Shown one piece after another: positions 18,886-26,328 of a DNA stretch of 64,000 nucleotides. Both the position numbers and the translations under genes were made by a program. This stretch comes from Bradyrhizobium sp. AZCC 1719 (GTDB lineage: Bacteria; Pseudomonadota; Alphaproteobacteria; Rhizobiales; Xanthobacteraceae). Positions within the stretch are counted from its first letter, which is position 1. Every line of letters begins with the position of its first letter. The notes beneath the pieces were generated by a model. It was not told where the DNA came from, did not search any database, and saw only the letters and a list, made by a program, of their open reading frames with translations. Location of the stretch: positions 2,199,001 through 2,263,000 of the forward strand of contig NZ_JAZHRU010000001.1 of NCBI RefSeq assembly GCF_036924525.1. The letters run 5' to 3'.

Positions 18886-19408
18886 GTCCGAAATGGCGGA
18901 CGATGTTCTGCGCGATCGCCTCCGCCGAATTCAGTTCGGTATCCAGCCGGACACAATCGGGCCGCGGCACTGCCGTGAAGTCGTAGCTGTCGAGAAATCT
19001 GGTGAGGGCTTCGCCTGAAGCCATCTTGCGTCGCGCTACCCGGTCGGGATTGCCGACCCGCTTCATCGCTTCTTCGCGCGAACAATGCAGGAAGACCGGC
19101 AGCAACTCGCCGCCGTACCGTTGTACGATCTCCTCGAAATTTGCGAACTGGACGCGATCGTCGGGCTCGGCGTAGCAGAACGTCATCACCAGCAACGGTA
19201 CGCCGTTCGCTGCCGCGGCATTGAGCGCCGACGATCTGACGTCGTGGACAAGCTCCCAGAATCCGGGCGCGTCGAAGTCGAAGATCGTACGTGCAAGATC
19301 GATCGCCGCGTGATTGTCCATCAGTCGGCCCGGCACCATCCGGAGCAGAGCGTTGGCGACCGTCAGCTTGCCGACCGCGGGTGAGCCATGGAGGAAAAGC
19401 AGCTTCAT
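18866..19408 (-). CDS. P-loop kinase-like protein of unknown substrate
   Basis: A 180-residue P-loop protein. The N-terminus LLFLHGSPAVGKLTVANAL is a Walker A variant in which Leu replaces the Ser/Thr right after the Lys, with Thr next. The rest, including FLHCSREEAMKRVGNPDR and FLDSYDF, resembles small nucleoside/chloramphenicol-kinase-like P-loop proteins, but no substrate can be named. The last 20 bases overlap the 3' end of the IclR gene on the other strand, so the two transcripts converge. Confidence 0.65.
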   Translation of the reverse strand: MKLLFLHGSPAVGKLTVANALLRMVPGRLMDNHAAIDLARTIFDFDAPGFWELVHDVRSSALNAAAANGVPLLVMTFCYAEPDDRVQFANFEEIVQRYGGELLPVFLHCSREEAMKRVGNPDRVARRKMASGEALTRFLDSYDFTAVPRPDCVRLDTELNSAEAIAQNIVRHFGLTPASL

Positions 19409-19454
19409 GCGCCATCAGTATCGCGAACAGGCCCGAAGTTCGAGGGCACCCGGG

Positions 19455-19676
19455 CTAATGCTTGAACGCCGCGGCGATCGCCTCGAACTGGGCGACGACC
19501 TTCGGCGTCACCAGATAGTGCAGGATGCCCGCAACCGAGAGGCTGACGGCCATGGCGACGAGCGTGTATTGCGCGGTGAACACGGCCAGAAGGATCGTGC
19601 GCAGGCGGCGTCGGCGCACCTTCGGTGCCCGGGCGACGGCAAGGATGGCGTCGTCTTCGCCTTCAACGCTGCTCAT
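19455..19676 (-). CDS. Small membrane protein of unknown function
   Basis: A 73-residue protein with a charged N-terminus (KVRRRRLR) followed by one hydrophobic segment from about residue 27 to 54. It starts 5 bases after the PilZ gene on the same strand, so the two are likely co-transcribed. The charge pattern predicts the N-terminus in the cytoplasm. I do not recognise the family. Confidence 0.55.
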   Translation of the reverse strand: MSSVEGEDDAILAVARAPKVRRRRLRTILLAVFTAQYTLVAMAVSLSVAGILHYLVTPKVVAQFEAIAAAFKH

Positions 19677-19681
19677 GCGTT

Positions 19682-20041
19682 CTAATGCTCGGACAGAAGC
19701 TGATCGAGACGCGACTGCAGCCGCCGGTTGGCCCGTTCGGTCGCGCGCAGCTTGCGTGCCCGTTCCAGCGGAATGACGTCGCTCGTCTCTTCTACATCTG
19801 AAAACGCCAGCCCGGCCGCGTTGTGGTCGCGCCAGACGAGGCGGGCCGGGCAGGAGAGGCCCCTGCGCCCGATTTCGAAATCGATCCGGTCGGGGACGAT
19901 GGCAGAGTTCTCGAATTCGATCTTCGCGCCACGCCTGCTGAAATTACGCACGACACAGGCAAGCGTCGAATTGCGCGCGTTGAACGCGACCATCCCGCCG
20001 TAATAGACGCGGGCTCTTTGGTGTTGACGGCGCTCCAGCAT
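19682..20041 (-). CDS. PilZ domain protein (probable cyclic-di-GMP receptor)
   Basis: A 119-residue protein. It begins with ERRQHQRARV, which supplies the RxxxR c-di-GMP-binding motif, followed by the second motif NFSRRGAKIEF (a D/NxSxxG variant) near residue 33. The C-terminal 35 residues are highly charged and helical (ERARKLRATERANRRLQSRLDQ), probably a short coiled coil. Such stand-alone PilZ proteins pass a c-di-GMP signal to a partner. The downstream small membrane protein may be that partner, which is inferred from spacing only. Confidence 0.82.
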   Translation of the reverse strand: MLERRQHQRARVYYGGMVAFNARNSTLACVVRNFSRRGAKIEFENSAIVPDRIDFEIGRRGLSCPARLVWRDHNAAGLAFSDVEETSDVIPLERARKLRATERANRRLQSRLDQLLSEH

Positions 20042-20209
20042 GATAGTCCTCCATGCGATTAACGCTTTAGTAACACTCCTTCAGCGTGTGTTACAGCCGT
20101 CGCTCGCATGAAGCTTGTGCGGTGGTTAACGGGCGCGCTTGCCATCGGATGCAACCGTCGAGCGCGTACCTTCGGCCTGGCCGAAACAGCCGTTTACGAA
20201 TGGAAGCGA

Positions 20210-21115
20210 TCAGGACACCGCGCTGCGCAGGCCGAACGCGTGCTTGTCATGCAGCACCGGCGCGACTGCATCGCTCAGCCGCGCCGCCGCCGCGTCGACG
20301 GAGAGCCCGGCGGTATCGACCACGGCTGACGCCCGTGCATAGAGCGGTTCGCGGCTGACCAGGATGTTGCGCAATTCCGCCATCGCGGAACGGTCGTCAG
20401 CCATCGGGCGCAAATCGCCCTGGCGGCGGACGCGGGCCATGTGCTCTTCCGGCTCGGCCTTGAGCCAGATGGTGTAGAACGACGACAGGATCAGGTCGAA
20501 GGTCAACGGCTCGGAGACGATGCCGCCGCCGGTCGCCAGCACCATCAATTCCTTGCGCGCCAGCAATTGCGTCAGTGCCGACTGCTCCATGCGGCGAAAG
20601 CCTTCCTGGCCGTAGAGCGCGATGATCTCGGCGACGGACAAGCCGTTCTGCGCCTCGACCTCCTTGTTGAGCTCGACGAATTTCCAGCCGATCTTCTTCG
20701 CCAGCATCCTGCCGAGGGTGGATTTGCCGGCGCCGCGCAGGCCGATCAGGGCGATGCCGGCAAACGAAATCCGCCGCTGCGCCGATAGGCCGCCGCCGGC
20801 CAGCGCATCCTTGGCCTGCGCAATCTGCGCCGGCGTTGCCTTGCGCAAGAGATCGCGGATCACGGCCCAATCCGGCGCGGGCTCGGCCGAGGGAATGAGA
20901 TCTTCGAGATGCGCGCCCATCGCGTTCGACACGCGTCTGAGCAGCACGATCGAGACGTTGCCCTTGCCGCTTTCGAGCTGCGCGATATAGCGCTCCGAAA
21001 TTCCAGAAACTTTTGCGAGCACTTTTCGCGACATGCCGCGAAGGGCGCGCATGGTGCGCACACGCTGGCCAAGCTGCTCGAGAAAGCCGGATTCGGGGTC
21101 GCTGGCCTCGGTCAT
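20210..21115 (-). CDS. boxR: BoxR/BzdR-type regulator: HTH domain fused to shikimate-kinase-like domain
   Basis: A 301-residue two-domain repressor. Residues about 12-75 are an XRE-type helix-turn-helix (RTMRALRGMSRKVLAKVSGI, SERYIAQLESGKGNVS). From about 115 on there is a shikimate-kinase-like domain with P-loop GLRGAGKST and the LATGGGIV block. This fusion is the hallmark of BzdR (anaerobic) and BoxR (aerobic) benzoyl-CoA-responsive repressors, where the kinase-like domain binds benzoyl-CoA instead of acting as an enzyme. It is divergent from the benzoate-CoA ligase gene and next to boxC/boxB, so the BoxR name is well supported. A TGCA-N6-TGCA site lies before boxC. Confidence 0.93.
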   Translation of the reverse strand: MTEASDPESGFLEQLGQRVRTMRALRGMSRKVLAKVSGISERYIAQLESGKGNVSIVLLRRVSNAMGAHLEDLIPSAEPAPDWAVIRDLLRKATPAQIAQAKDALAGGGLSAQRRISFAGIALIGLRGAGKSTLGRMLAKKIGWKFVELNKEVEAQNGLSVAEIIALYGQEGFRRMEQSALTQLLARKELMVLATGGGIVSEPLTFDLILSSFYTIWLKAEPEEHMARVRRQGDLRPMADDRSAMAELRNILVSREPLYARASAVVDTAGLSVDAAAARLSDAVAPVLHDKHAFGLRSAVS

Positions 21116-21206
21116 TTCCCTCGTTCGGCATTGCGTCGGGGTGAACGGATTTCGGAAACATAATGCCGATGAGGATTGACAGCAAGCGTAGCCGGTGTCT
21201 TTGTAT

Positions 21207-21218
21207 GAATTATAATTC
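21207..21218. promoter_or_regulatory. Perfect A/T-rich palindrome in the boxR-bclA divergent region
   Basis: GAATTATAATTC is a perfect 12-bp palindrome that contains TATAAT (21211-21216), 25 bases before the ligase start codon. It may be the -10 region overlapped by an operator. No good -35 lies at the normal spacing; a TTGACA at 21176-21181 is too far away. No TGCA site lies in this gap. Confidence 0.35.
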
Positions 21219-21242
21219 TTAAAAACTCAGGGGAGAAGCGTC

Positions 21243-22799
21243 GTGAGCGGCACGTCCGGTTCGTACAATGCGGTGACCTGGCTGCTCGACCGCAATGTCG
21301 AGGAGGGGCGCGGCGCCAAGCTCGCCTTCACCGACACCGTCACCGAACTCACCTATGGCGAGCTGCAGCGGCGGACCCGCCGCGTCGCCAACATGCTGCG
21401 CCGGCTCGGCGTCCGCCGCGAAGAGCGCGTGGCAATGATCATGCTCGACACCGTGGACTTTCCCGCGGTGTTCCTCGGCGCGATCCGCGCCGGCGTCGTG
21501 CCGGTGCCGCTCAATACGCTGCTGACGTCGGAGCAGTACGCCTACATTCTCGGAGATTGCCGCGCGCGCGTGCTGTTCGTCTCCGAAGCGCTGCTGCCGG
21601 TCGTCAAAGATGTCGTCGCGCGGATGCCGGACCTCGAGCATGTTGTCGTGTCGGGCAAGGACGCCCACGGCCACAAGAAACTCTCCGATGAACTCGCACG
21701 CGAGAGCGATACGTTCGCGACCGCGGCGACGCATCCCGACGAGCCTGCGTTCTGGCTCTATTCGTCGGGCTCGACCGGCATGCCGAAGGGCGTGCGGCAT
21801 CTGCATGCCAATCTCGCCGCCACCGCGGAAACCTATGCCAAGCAGGTGCTCGGCATTCGCGGGGACGATGTTTGTCTCTCGGCGGCAAAACTGTTCTTTG
21901 CCTATGGCCTCGGTAATGCGCTGACGTTTCCGATGTCGGTCGGTGCTTCCACGGTGTTGCACACGGAACGGCCGACGCCGGCTGCGATGTTCGCGCTGAT
22001 GAACAAGTACAACCCGACTATCTTCTACGGCGTGCCGACGCTGTTCGCCGCGATGCTCAACGACGAGACGCTGAAGGACGCGCGCGCCGGCAATCGCTTG
22101 CGCATCTGCACTTCCGCCGGCGAAGCGCTGCCGGAATCGGTCGGCAACGCCTGGAAGGCGCGCTTCGGCGTCGATATTCTCGATGGCGTCGGCTCGACCG
22201 AGCTGCTGCACATCTTCCTGTCCAATGCGCCCGGCGACATCAAATACGGCTCCTCCGGCCGTCCGGTGCCCGGCTACAAGGTGCGGCTGGTCAATGAGGC
22301 CGGCGCCGAAGTGGCCGATGGCGAGGTCGGCGAATTGCTGGTCGATGCGCCCTCGGCCGGCGAAGGCTACTGGAACCAGCGCGCCAAGAGCCGTTCGACC
22401 TTTGAGGGCCACTGGACCCGCACCGGCGACAAATACACTCGCGACGCCGATGGCCGGTACACCTTCTGCGGCCGCAGCGACGACATGTTCAAGGTTTCCG
22501 GCATCTGGGTCTCGCCGTTCGAGGTCGAGAGCGCGCTGATCACCCATCCGGCCGTGCTCGAGGCCGCCGTCGTCCCCGAAGCCGATCCCGAAGGACTGTT
22601 GAAGCCGAAAGCCTTCGTCGTGCTGCGCGCCGGCGCCAGGACGGATGATTTACATGAAGCATTGAAGGAGCACGTCAAGCAGAAGATCGGCCCATGGAAA
22701 TATCCGCGCTGGATCGACGTGGTGGACAGCCTGCCGAAAACGGCGACGGGGAAGATTCAACGGTTCAAGCTGCGGGATGGCGAAACGGCGAAGGCATGA
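21243..22799 (+). CDS. bclA: Benzoate-CoA ligase
   Basis: A 518-residue acyl-adenylate-forming enzyme. It has the AMP-binding motif YSSGSTGMPKGV near residue 175, the hinge/adenylation block GRSDDMFKVSGIWVSPFEVE, and the catalytic Lys block LPKTATGKIQRFKLR at the C-terminus. FFAYGLGNALTFPM is typical of benzoate/4-hydroxybenzoate-CoA ligases. The start is GTG, preceded by GGGGAGAAGC. It activates benzoate with ATP and CoA to benzoyl-CoA, the substrate of the BoxBC steps encoded 3 kb downstream and the likely inducer read by BoxR. Specificity among benzoate and its 2-fluoro or hydroxy analogues is not decidable here. Confidence 0.92.
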   Translation: MSGTSGSYNAVTWLLDRNVEEGRGAKLAFTDTVTELTYGELQRRTRRVANMLRRLGVRREERVAMIMLDTVDFPAVFLGAIRAGVVPVPLNTLLTSEQYAYILGDCRARVLFVSEALLPVVKDVVARMPDLEHVVVSGKDAHGHKKLSDELARESDTFATAATHPDEPAFWLYSSGSTGMPKGVRHLHANLAATAETYAKQVLGIRGDDVCLSAAKLFFAYGLGNALTFPMSVGASTVLHTERPTPAAMFALMNKYNPTIFYGVPTLFAAMLNDETLKDARAGNRLRICTSAGEALPESVGNAWKARFGVDILDGVGSTELLHIFLSNAPGDIKYGSSGRPVPGYKVRLVNEAGAEVADGEVGELLVDAPSAGEGYWNQRAKSRSTFEGHWTRTGDKYTRDADGRYTFCGRSDDMFKVSGIWVSPFEVESALITHPAVLEAAVVPEADPEGLLKPKAFVVLRAGARTDDLHEALKEHVKQKIGPWKYPRWIDVVDSLPKTATGKIQRFKLRDGETAKA

Positions 22800-22847
22800 T
22801 GGACTTGTCATTCGAAGTGCAAAGTGTTGCCGCAAGTGGCGCTCGTT

Positions 22848-22974
22848 CCCTCCCCCCTTGCGGGGTCCGAGGCGAGCGAAGCTCGCTCTCGAGGCTAGGG
22901 AGAGGGGTAAGCCGCAACGGCGGTGCGCGTGGCTACCCCTCTCCCCAACCCTCCCCCGCAAGGGGGGAGGGAGC
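22848..22974. repeat. Palindromic intergenic repeat, family F (CCCTCCCCCCTTGCGGGG type)
   Basis: Left arm CCCTCCCCCCTTGCGGGG pairs with right arm CCCCGCAAGGGGGGAGGG about 100 bases later, with an inner CTAGGGAGAGGGG/CCCCTCTCCC pairing. It occupies the gap between the ligase and hydrolase genes. A long ORF that runs through it into the hydrolase is an artefact of the missing stop. Confidence 0.7.
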
Positions 22975-23007
22975 TCACCGCGCCGTGTTGTGAGGGGAGC
23001 GGTTACA

Positions 23008-23826
23008 ATGACAACCCTAACCCCCTCAGGCTTCCTCACGGTCGGCGCCTCCCATCTCGAATACCGCATGATCGGTCCGTCGCCCGAGCACGCGCCGGTT
23101 ATCGTGATGCTGCATGAGGGTCTCGGCTCGACCGGCCTGTGGGGCGACTTTCCCGATAAGCTGCAGGCCGCGACCGGCGCCGGCGTATTCGTCTATTCGC
23201 GCGCGGGCTACGGCGCGTCGACGCCGGTAAAGCTGCCGCGGCCGCTCGACTACATGCATGTCGAGGCGCTCGACGTGTTGCCAAAACTGCTCGACAAGAT
23301 CGGCTTTCGCCGCGGCCTGCTGCTCGGCCATTCCGACGGCGCTTCGATCGCGGCGATCTATACGGGCTCGCATCAGGATCACCGCGTGCAGGGCCTCGCG
23401 CTGATCGCCCCGCATTTCATCGTCGAGGATATTTCGGTGGCGTCGATTGCGGCGATCCGGACCGCCTACGAGACCACGAACCTGAAGGGCAAGCTTTCGC
23501 GCTGGCACAGGGACGTCGACAACGCCTTCTATGGCTGGAACGGCGCATGGCTCGATCCTGATTTCCGCAACTGGGATATTTCCGAATACCTCGCCTATAT
23601 CCGCGTGCCGGTGGCGATCGTGCAGGGCGTGGATGACCAGTATGGGACCATGCGCCAGGTCGAGATCGCGCAGGAAGAATGCTATTGTCCGGTTGATGTG
23701 ACTGTGATTCCGGGCGCGGGACATCAGCCGCATCGCGAAACGCCGGAGGCGACGCTCGATGCGATTTCGGATTTCGCAAAGGCGGTGTTGCACACAGGTA
23801 GCGGCTCGCAGGGACGGGCCGCGTAA
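23008..23826 (+). CDS. Alpha/beta hydrolase in the box cluster
   Basis: A 272-residue alpha/beta-hydrolase. The oxyanion region is MLHEGLGSTGLW, the nucleophile elbow is GHSDGASIA (G-x-S-x-G), and the acid and base fit the blocks VDDQYGT and GAGHQPHRE. The ATG at 23008 follows GAGGGGAG; an in-frame extension upstream runs through a palindromic repeat and is not real. Its position between benzoate-CoA ligase and boxC suggests a thioesterase or ring-cleavage-product hydrolase role. Similar hydrolases occur in other box clusters, but the substrate is not established here. Confidence 0.8.
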   Translation: MTTLTPSGFLTVGASHLEYRMIGPSPEHAPVIVMLHEGLGSTGLWGDFPDKLQAATGAGVFVYSRAGYGASTPVKLPRPLDYMHVEALDVLPKLLDKIGFRRGLLLGHSDGASIAAIYTGSHQDHRVQGLALIAPHFIVEDISVASIAAIRTAYETTNLKGKLSRWHRDVDNAFYGWNGAWLDPDFRNWDISEYLAYIRVPVAIVQGVDDQYGTMRQVEIAQEECYCPVDVTVIPGAGHQPHRETPEATLDAISDFAKAVLHTGSGSQGRAA

Positions 23827-23862
23827 CGCATTTGTTCATGCGCTTGCCGAGGCGCTGTTGCG

Positions 23863-24381
23863 ATGACCGCGCCGTCCTCAGGCATCGGTCATCTGCCGCT
23901 GCCGCGATGGGCTTATGTGCCCGGCCAGTCCAAGGAAGCCGCCGCCGATTACGAAACGCTGGCACAGATCGCAGCGCTGGTGCCGGCGCGCTTCCAGGGC
24001 TACGTGCCCGCGCGCCACCCGGCGCTGCGCTACGGCATGGCGCTCAACGACCACGGCTACTTCTGGGAATCGCAGGAGATCCTGGAAGCGGTATGGGCGG
24101 CGGCGCCGCAGGGCGGCCGCGAGCGGATTTTGCTGCGAGCCTGCATCCTGATCACGACCGCCAATCTGCGGCTGCGCATGCAAAAGCCGCACGTCGCGGT
24201 CCGGCTATTCGGTGAAGCGTTCGACGAACTCGAGGCGCTCGGTATGCGCAATGTCGGCGGCGCCGGCTTTGCCGACAGCTTTCCGGTTGCCGCCCTTGCG
24301 GGCCTCATCAAGGCCAAGCTGGAGCAGCCGCAGCTCGCCAAGGGCGATTGCGTGGCCTTTGCGGCCGCCGGCCGAACATGA
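23863..24381 (+). CDS. DUF309 domain protein
   Basis: A 172-residue protein. The DUF309 signature is clear around residues 55-105: ALNDHGYFWESQEILEAVW, then a helix with ERILLRACILITTANLRLRM. DUF309 proteins are small helical proteins of unknown biochemical role. It starts 36 bases after the hydrolase gene and lies inside the box cluster, so co-expression with benzoyl-CoA degradation is likely. Whether it takes part in the pathway is unknown. Confidence 0.8.
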   Translation: MTAPSSGIGHLPLPRWAYVPGQSKEAAADYETLAQIAALVPARFQGYVPARHPALRYGMALNDHGYFWESQEILEAVWAAAPQGGRERILLRACILITTANLRLRMQKPHVAVRLFGEAFDELEALGMRNVGGAGFADSFPVAALAGLIKAKLEQPQLAKGDCVAFAAAGRT

Positions 24382-24387
24382 AACAAA

Positions 24388-24443
24388 ATGCATGTTCCGG
24401 CGTTTTAGGCTGGACTCACTCAAAAACATGCACTATTGTGCAT
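24388..24443 (+). promoter_or_regulatory. Candidate BoxR operator and promoter of boxCB
   Basis: At 24429-24442 the sequence reads TGCA-CTATTG-TGCA inside a larger ATGCAC...GTGCAT palindrome. This is the TGCA-N6-TGCA pattern I recall for BzdR/BoxR operators. A further ATGCAT lies 40 bases upstream (24388-24393). A possible promoter, TGGACT at 24411-24416 with TATTGT at 24434-24439 (17-base spacing), would be covered by the operator, which fits repression until benzoyl-CoA appears. Confidence 0.6.
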
Positions 24444-24487
24444 GAAGCGAACCAAACAAATCCTGAGAAAACGACAGAGGGTGGCTC

Positions 24488-26176
24488 ATGGCCGGTGAAG
24501 ATCGCGTCCTTGCGGGGGGAGCGAAATACATCGATTTTCAAACCGATCCGTCGCGTTACCGTCACTGGAAGTTGGCGGTGGAGGGCGAGGTCGCAACCCT
24601 CACCATGGACGTCGATGAGAATGCCGGCCTGTTCGAGGGCTATCAGCTCAAGCTGAATTCCTACGATCTCGGCGTCGATATCGAACTTGCCGACGCCGTG
24701 CAGCGGCTGCGCTTCGAACATCCTGAAGTGAAAGTGGTGGTGATGCGTTCCGGCAAGAACCGGGTGTTCTGCGCCGGCGCCAACATCCGCATGCTGGCGG
24801 GGGCGACCCACGCCCATAAGGTCAATTTCTGCAAATTCACCAACGAGACCCGCAACGGCCTGGAAGATTCATCGGAAAATTCCGGGCAGCGTTTCATCAC
24901 CGTCGTCAACGGCACCGCGGCCGGCGGCGGCTATGAGCTGGCGCTCGCGACCGATCATATCGTCATGGCCGATGACGGCGCCGCCGCCGTGGCGCTGCCG
25001 GAAGTGCCGCTGCTCGCGGTGTTGCCGGGCACCGGCGGTCTGACCCGCGTGGTCGACAAGCGCAAGGTGCGCCGCGACCATGCCGACTTCTTCTGCACCA
25101 TTGAGGAAGGCATCAAGGGCAAGCGCGCCGTCGCGTGGCGGCTGGTCGATGAAATCGCCCCGAACAGCAAGCTCGAGGCCAAGGTTGCCGAGCGCGCCAA
25201 GGAATTCGCCGCCAGCTCGAAGCGCAATGGCAGTGGCAAGGGCATCACGCTTGCGCCGCTCAACCGCACCATCGACGAGACCGGCATCCGCTACGGCTTT
25301 GTCAGCGTCGACATCGACCGCGCGGCGCGGATTGCGACCATTTCGATCAAGGCGCCGGAGGCCGCGCCGCCCGCCGATATCGACGGCCTGATCGGGCAGG
25401 GCGCCTCGTTCTGGCCGCTCCAGGTGGCGCGCGAGCTCGATGACGCAATCCTTCACTTGCGTATCAACGAACTCGAAATCGCGATGCTGGTGTTCAAGTC
25501 GCACGGCGACCCCGCCAATGTGGTCGCCTGCGACGCCTTCCTGGAAGCCAACAAGGCGCACTGGCTGGTCAACGAGATCAGGCATTACTGGAAACGGGTG
25601 TTGAAGCGCATCGACGTCACCTCGCGCACGCTGGTGACGCTGGTCGAGCCCGGCTCCTGCTTTGCCGGTACGCTCGCCGAACTCGTGTTCGCCGCCGACC
25701 GTTCCTACATGCTGATCGGCTCACGCCAGGGCGACAACCGCCCGCCGCCGGCGATCCAGCTCACCGCGCTGAATTTCGGCCCCTATCCGATGAGCCACGG
25801 CCTGACCCGCTTGCAATCGCGCTTCCAGGCCGATCCGTCCGATCTGGAACGCACGGAAGCCACCATCGGCACCACGCTCGATGCGGAGGAAGCCGAAGAG
25901 CTCGGTCTGGTTACCTTCGCGCTCGACGACATCGATTGGGACGACGAGGTGCGGGTGTTCCTGGAAGAGCGCACATCCTTCTCGCCCGACGGCCTCACCG
26001 GCATGGAAGCGAATCTGCGCTTCGTTGGTCCCGAGACCATGGAATCGAAAATCTTCTCGCGCCTCACGGCGTGGCAGAACTGGATCTTCCAGCGCCCCAA
26101 CGCGGTCGGCGAAGAAGGCGCGCTGCGCCGCTACGGCACCGGACAGAAGGCGCAATTCGATATGACGAGAGTTTAG
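24488..26176 (+). CDS. boxC: BoxC, benzoyl-CoA-dihydrodiol (2,3-epoxybenzoyl-CoA) dihydrolase
   Basis: A 562-residue crotonase-superfamily protein, the usual size of BoxC and about twice a single enoyl-CoA hydratase. The N-terminal half has the oxyanion-hole regions NRVFCAGANIRML and NGTAAGGGYELALA with LPEVPLLAVLPGTGGLTR. The second half is a diverged crotonase-like domain (ISIKAPEAAPP, SCFAGTLAELVFAADRS). BoxC hydrolytically opens the non-aromatic ring of 2,3-epoxybenzoyl-CoA to 3,4-dehydroadipyl-CoA semialdehyde plus formate. It starts 106 bases after the DUF309 gene, behind a BoxR-like operator, and is followed by boxB after a palindromic repeat. Confidence 0.95.
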   Translation: MAGEDRVLAGGAKYIDFQTDPSRYRHWKLAVEGEVATLTMDVDENAGLFEGYQLKLNSYDLGVDIELADAVQRLRFEHPEVKVVVMRSGKNRVFCAGANIRMLAGATHAHKVNFCKFTNETRNGLEDSSENSGQRFITVVNGTAAGGGYELALATDHIVMADDGAAAVALPEVPLLAVLPGTGGLTRVVDKRKVRRDHADFFCTIEEGIKGKRAVAWRLVDEIAPNSKLEAKVAERAKEFAASSKRNGSGKGITLAPLNRTIDETGIRYGFVSVDIDRAARIATISIKAPEAAPPADIDGLIGQGASFWPLQVARELDDAILHLRINELEIAMLVFKSHGDPANVVACDAFLEANKAHWLVNEIRHYWKRVLKRIDVTSRTLVTLVEPGSCFAGTLAELVFAADRSYMLIGSRQGDNRPPPAIQLTALNFGPYPMSHGLTRLQSRFQADPSDLERTEATIGTTLDAEEAEELGLVTFALDDIDWDDEVRVFLEERTSFSPDGLTGMEANLRFVGPETMESKIFSRLTAWQNWIFQRPNAVGEEGALRRYGTGQKAQFDMTRV

Positions 26177-26180
26177 GCCC

Positions 26181-26306
26181 GTGTCCCGGGCGCTGCGCGG
26201 CACGCTTGTGACGCGGCTCGCAGAACCGGGACCCACCCTAGCCACCGAAATAGGTCCCGGCTCTGCGGTGCATCGTGAAGAACGCTGCACCGCGTCCGGG
26301 ACACGA
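26181..26306. repeat. Palindromic intergenic repeat, family C (copy 1)
   Basis: The element runs from GTGTCCCGGGCGCTGCGC to GCGTCCGGGACACGAG, with GGGACC/GGTCCC in the middle. Copy 2 is at 50630-50753. It separates boxC from boxB, an unusual place for such a large repeat because both genes should share a transcript. Confidence 0.75.
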
Positions 26307-26328
26307 GACCGAAACACGGGAGGCCCCA

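Noticed and set aside
22777..23007. Upstream extension of the alpha/beta hydrolase frame
   Set aside because: It translates a palindromic repeat; the ATG at 23008 has a ribosome site and begins the fold.
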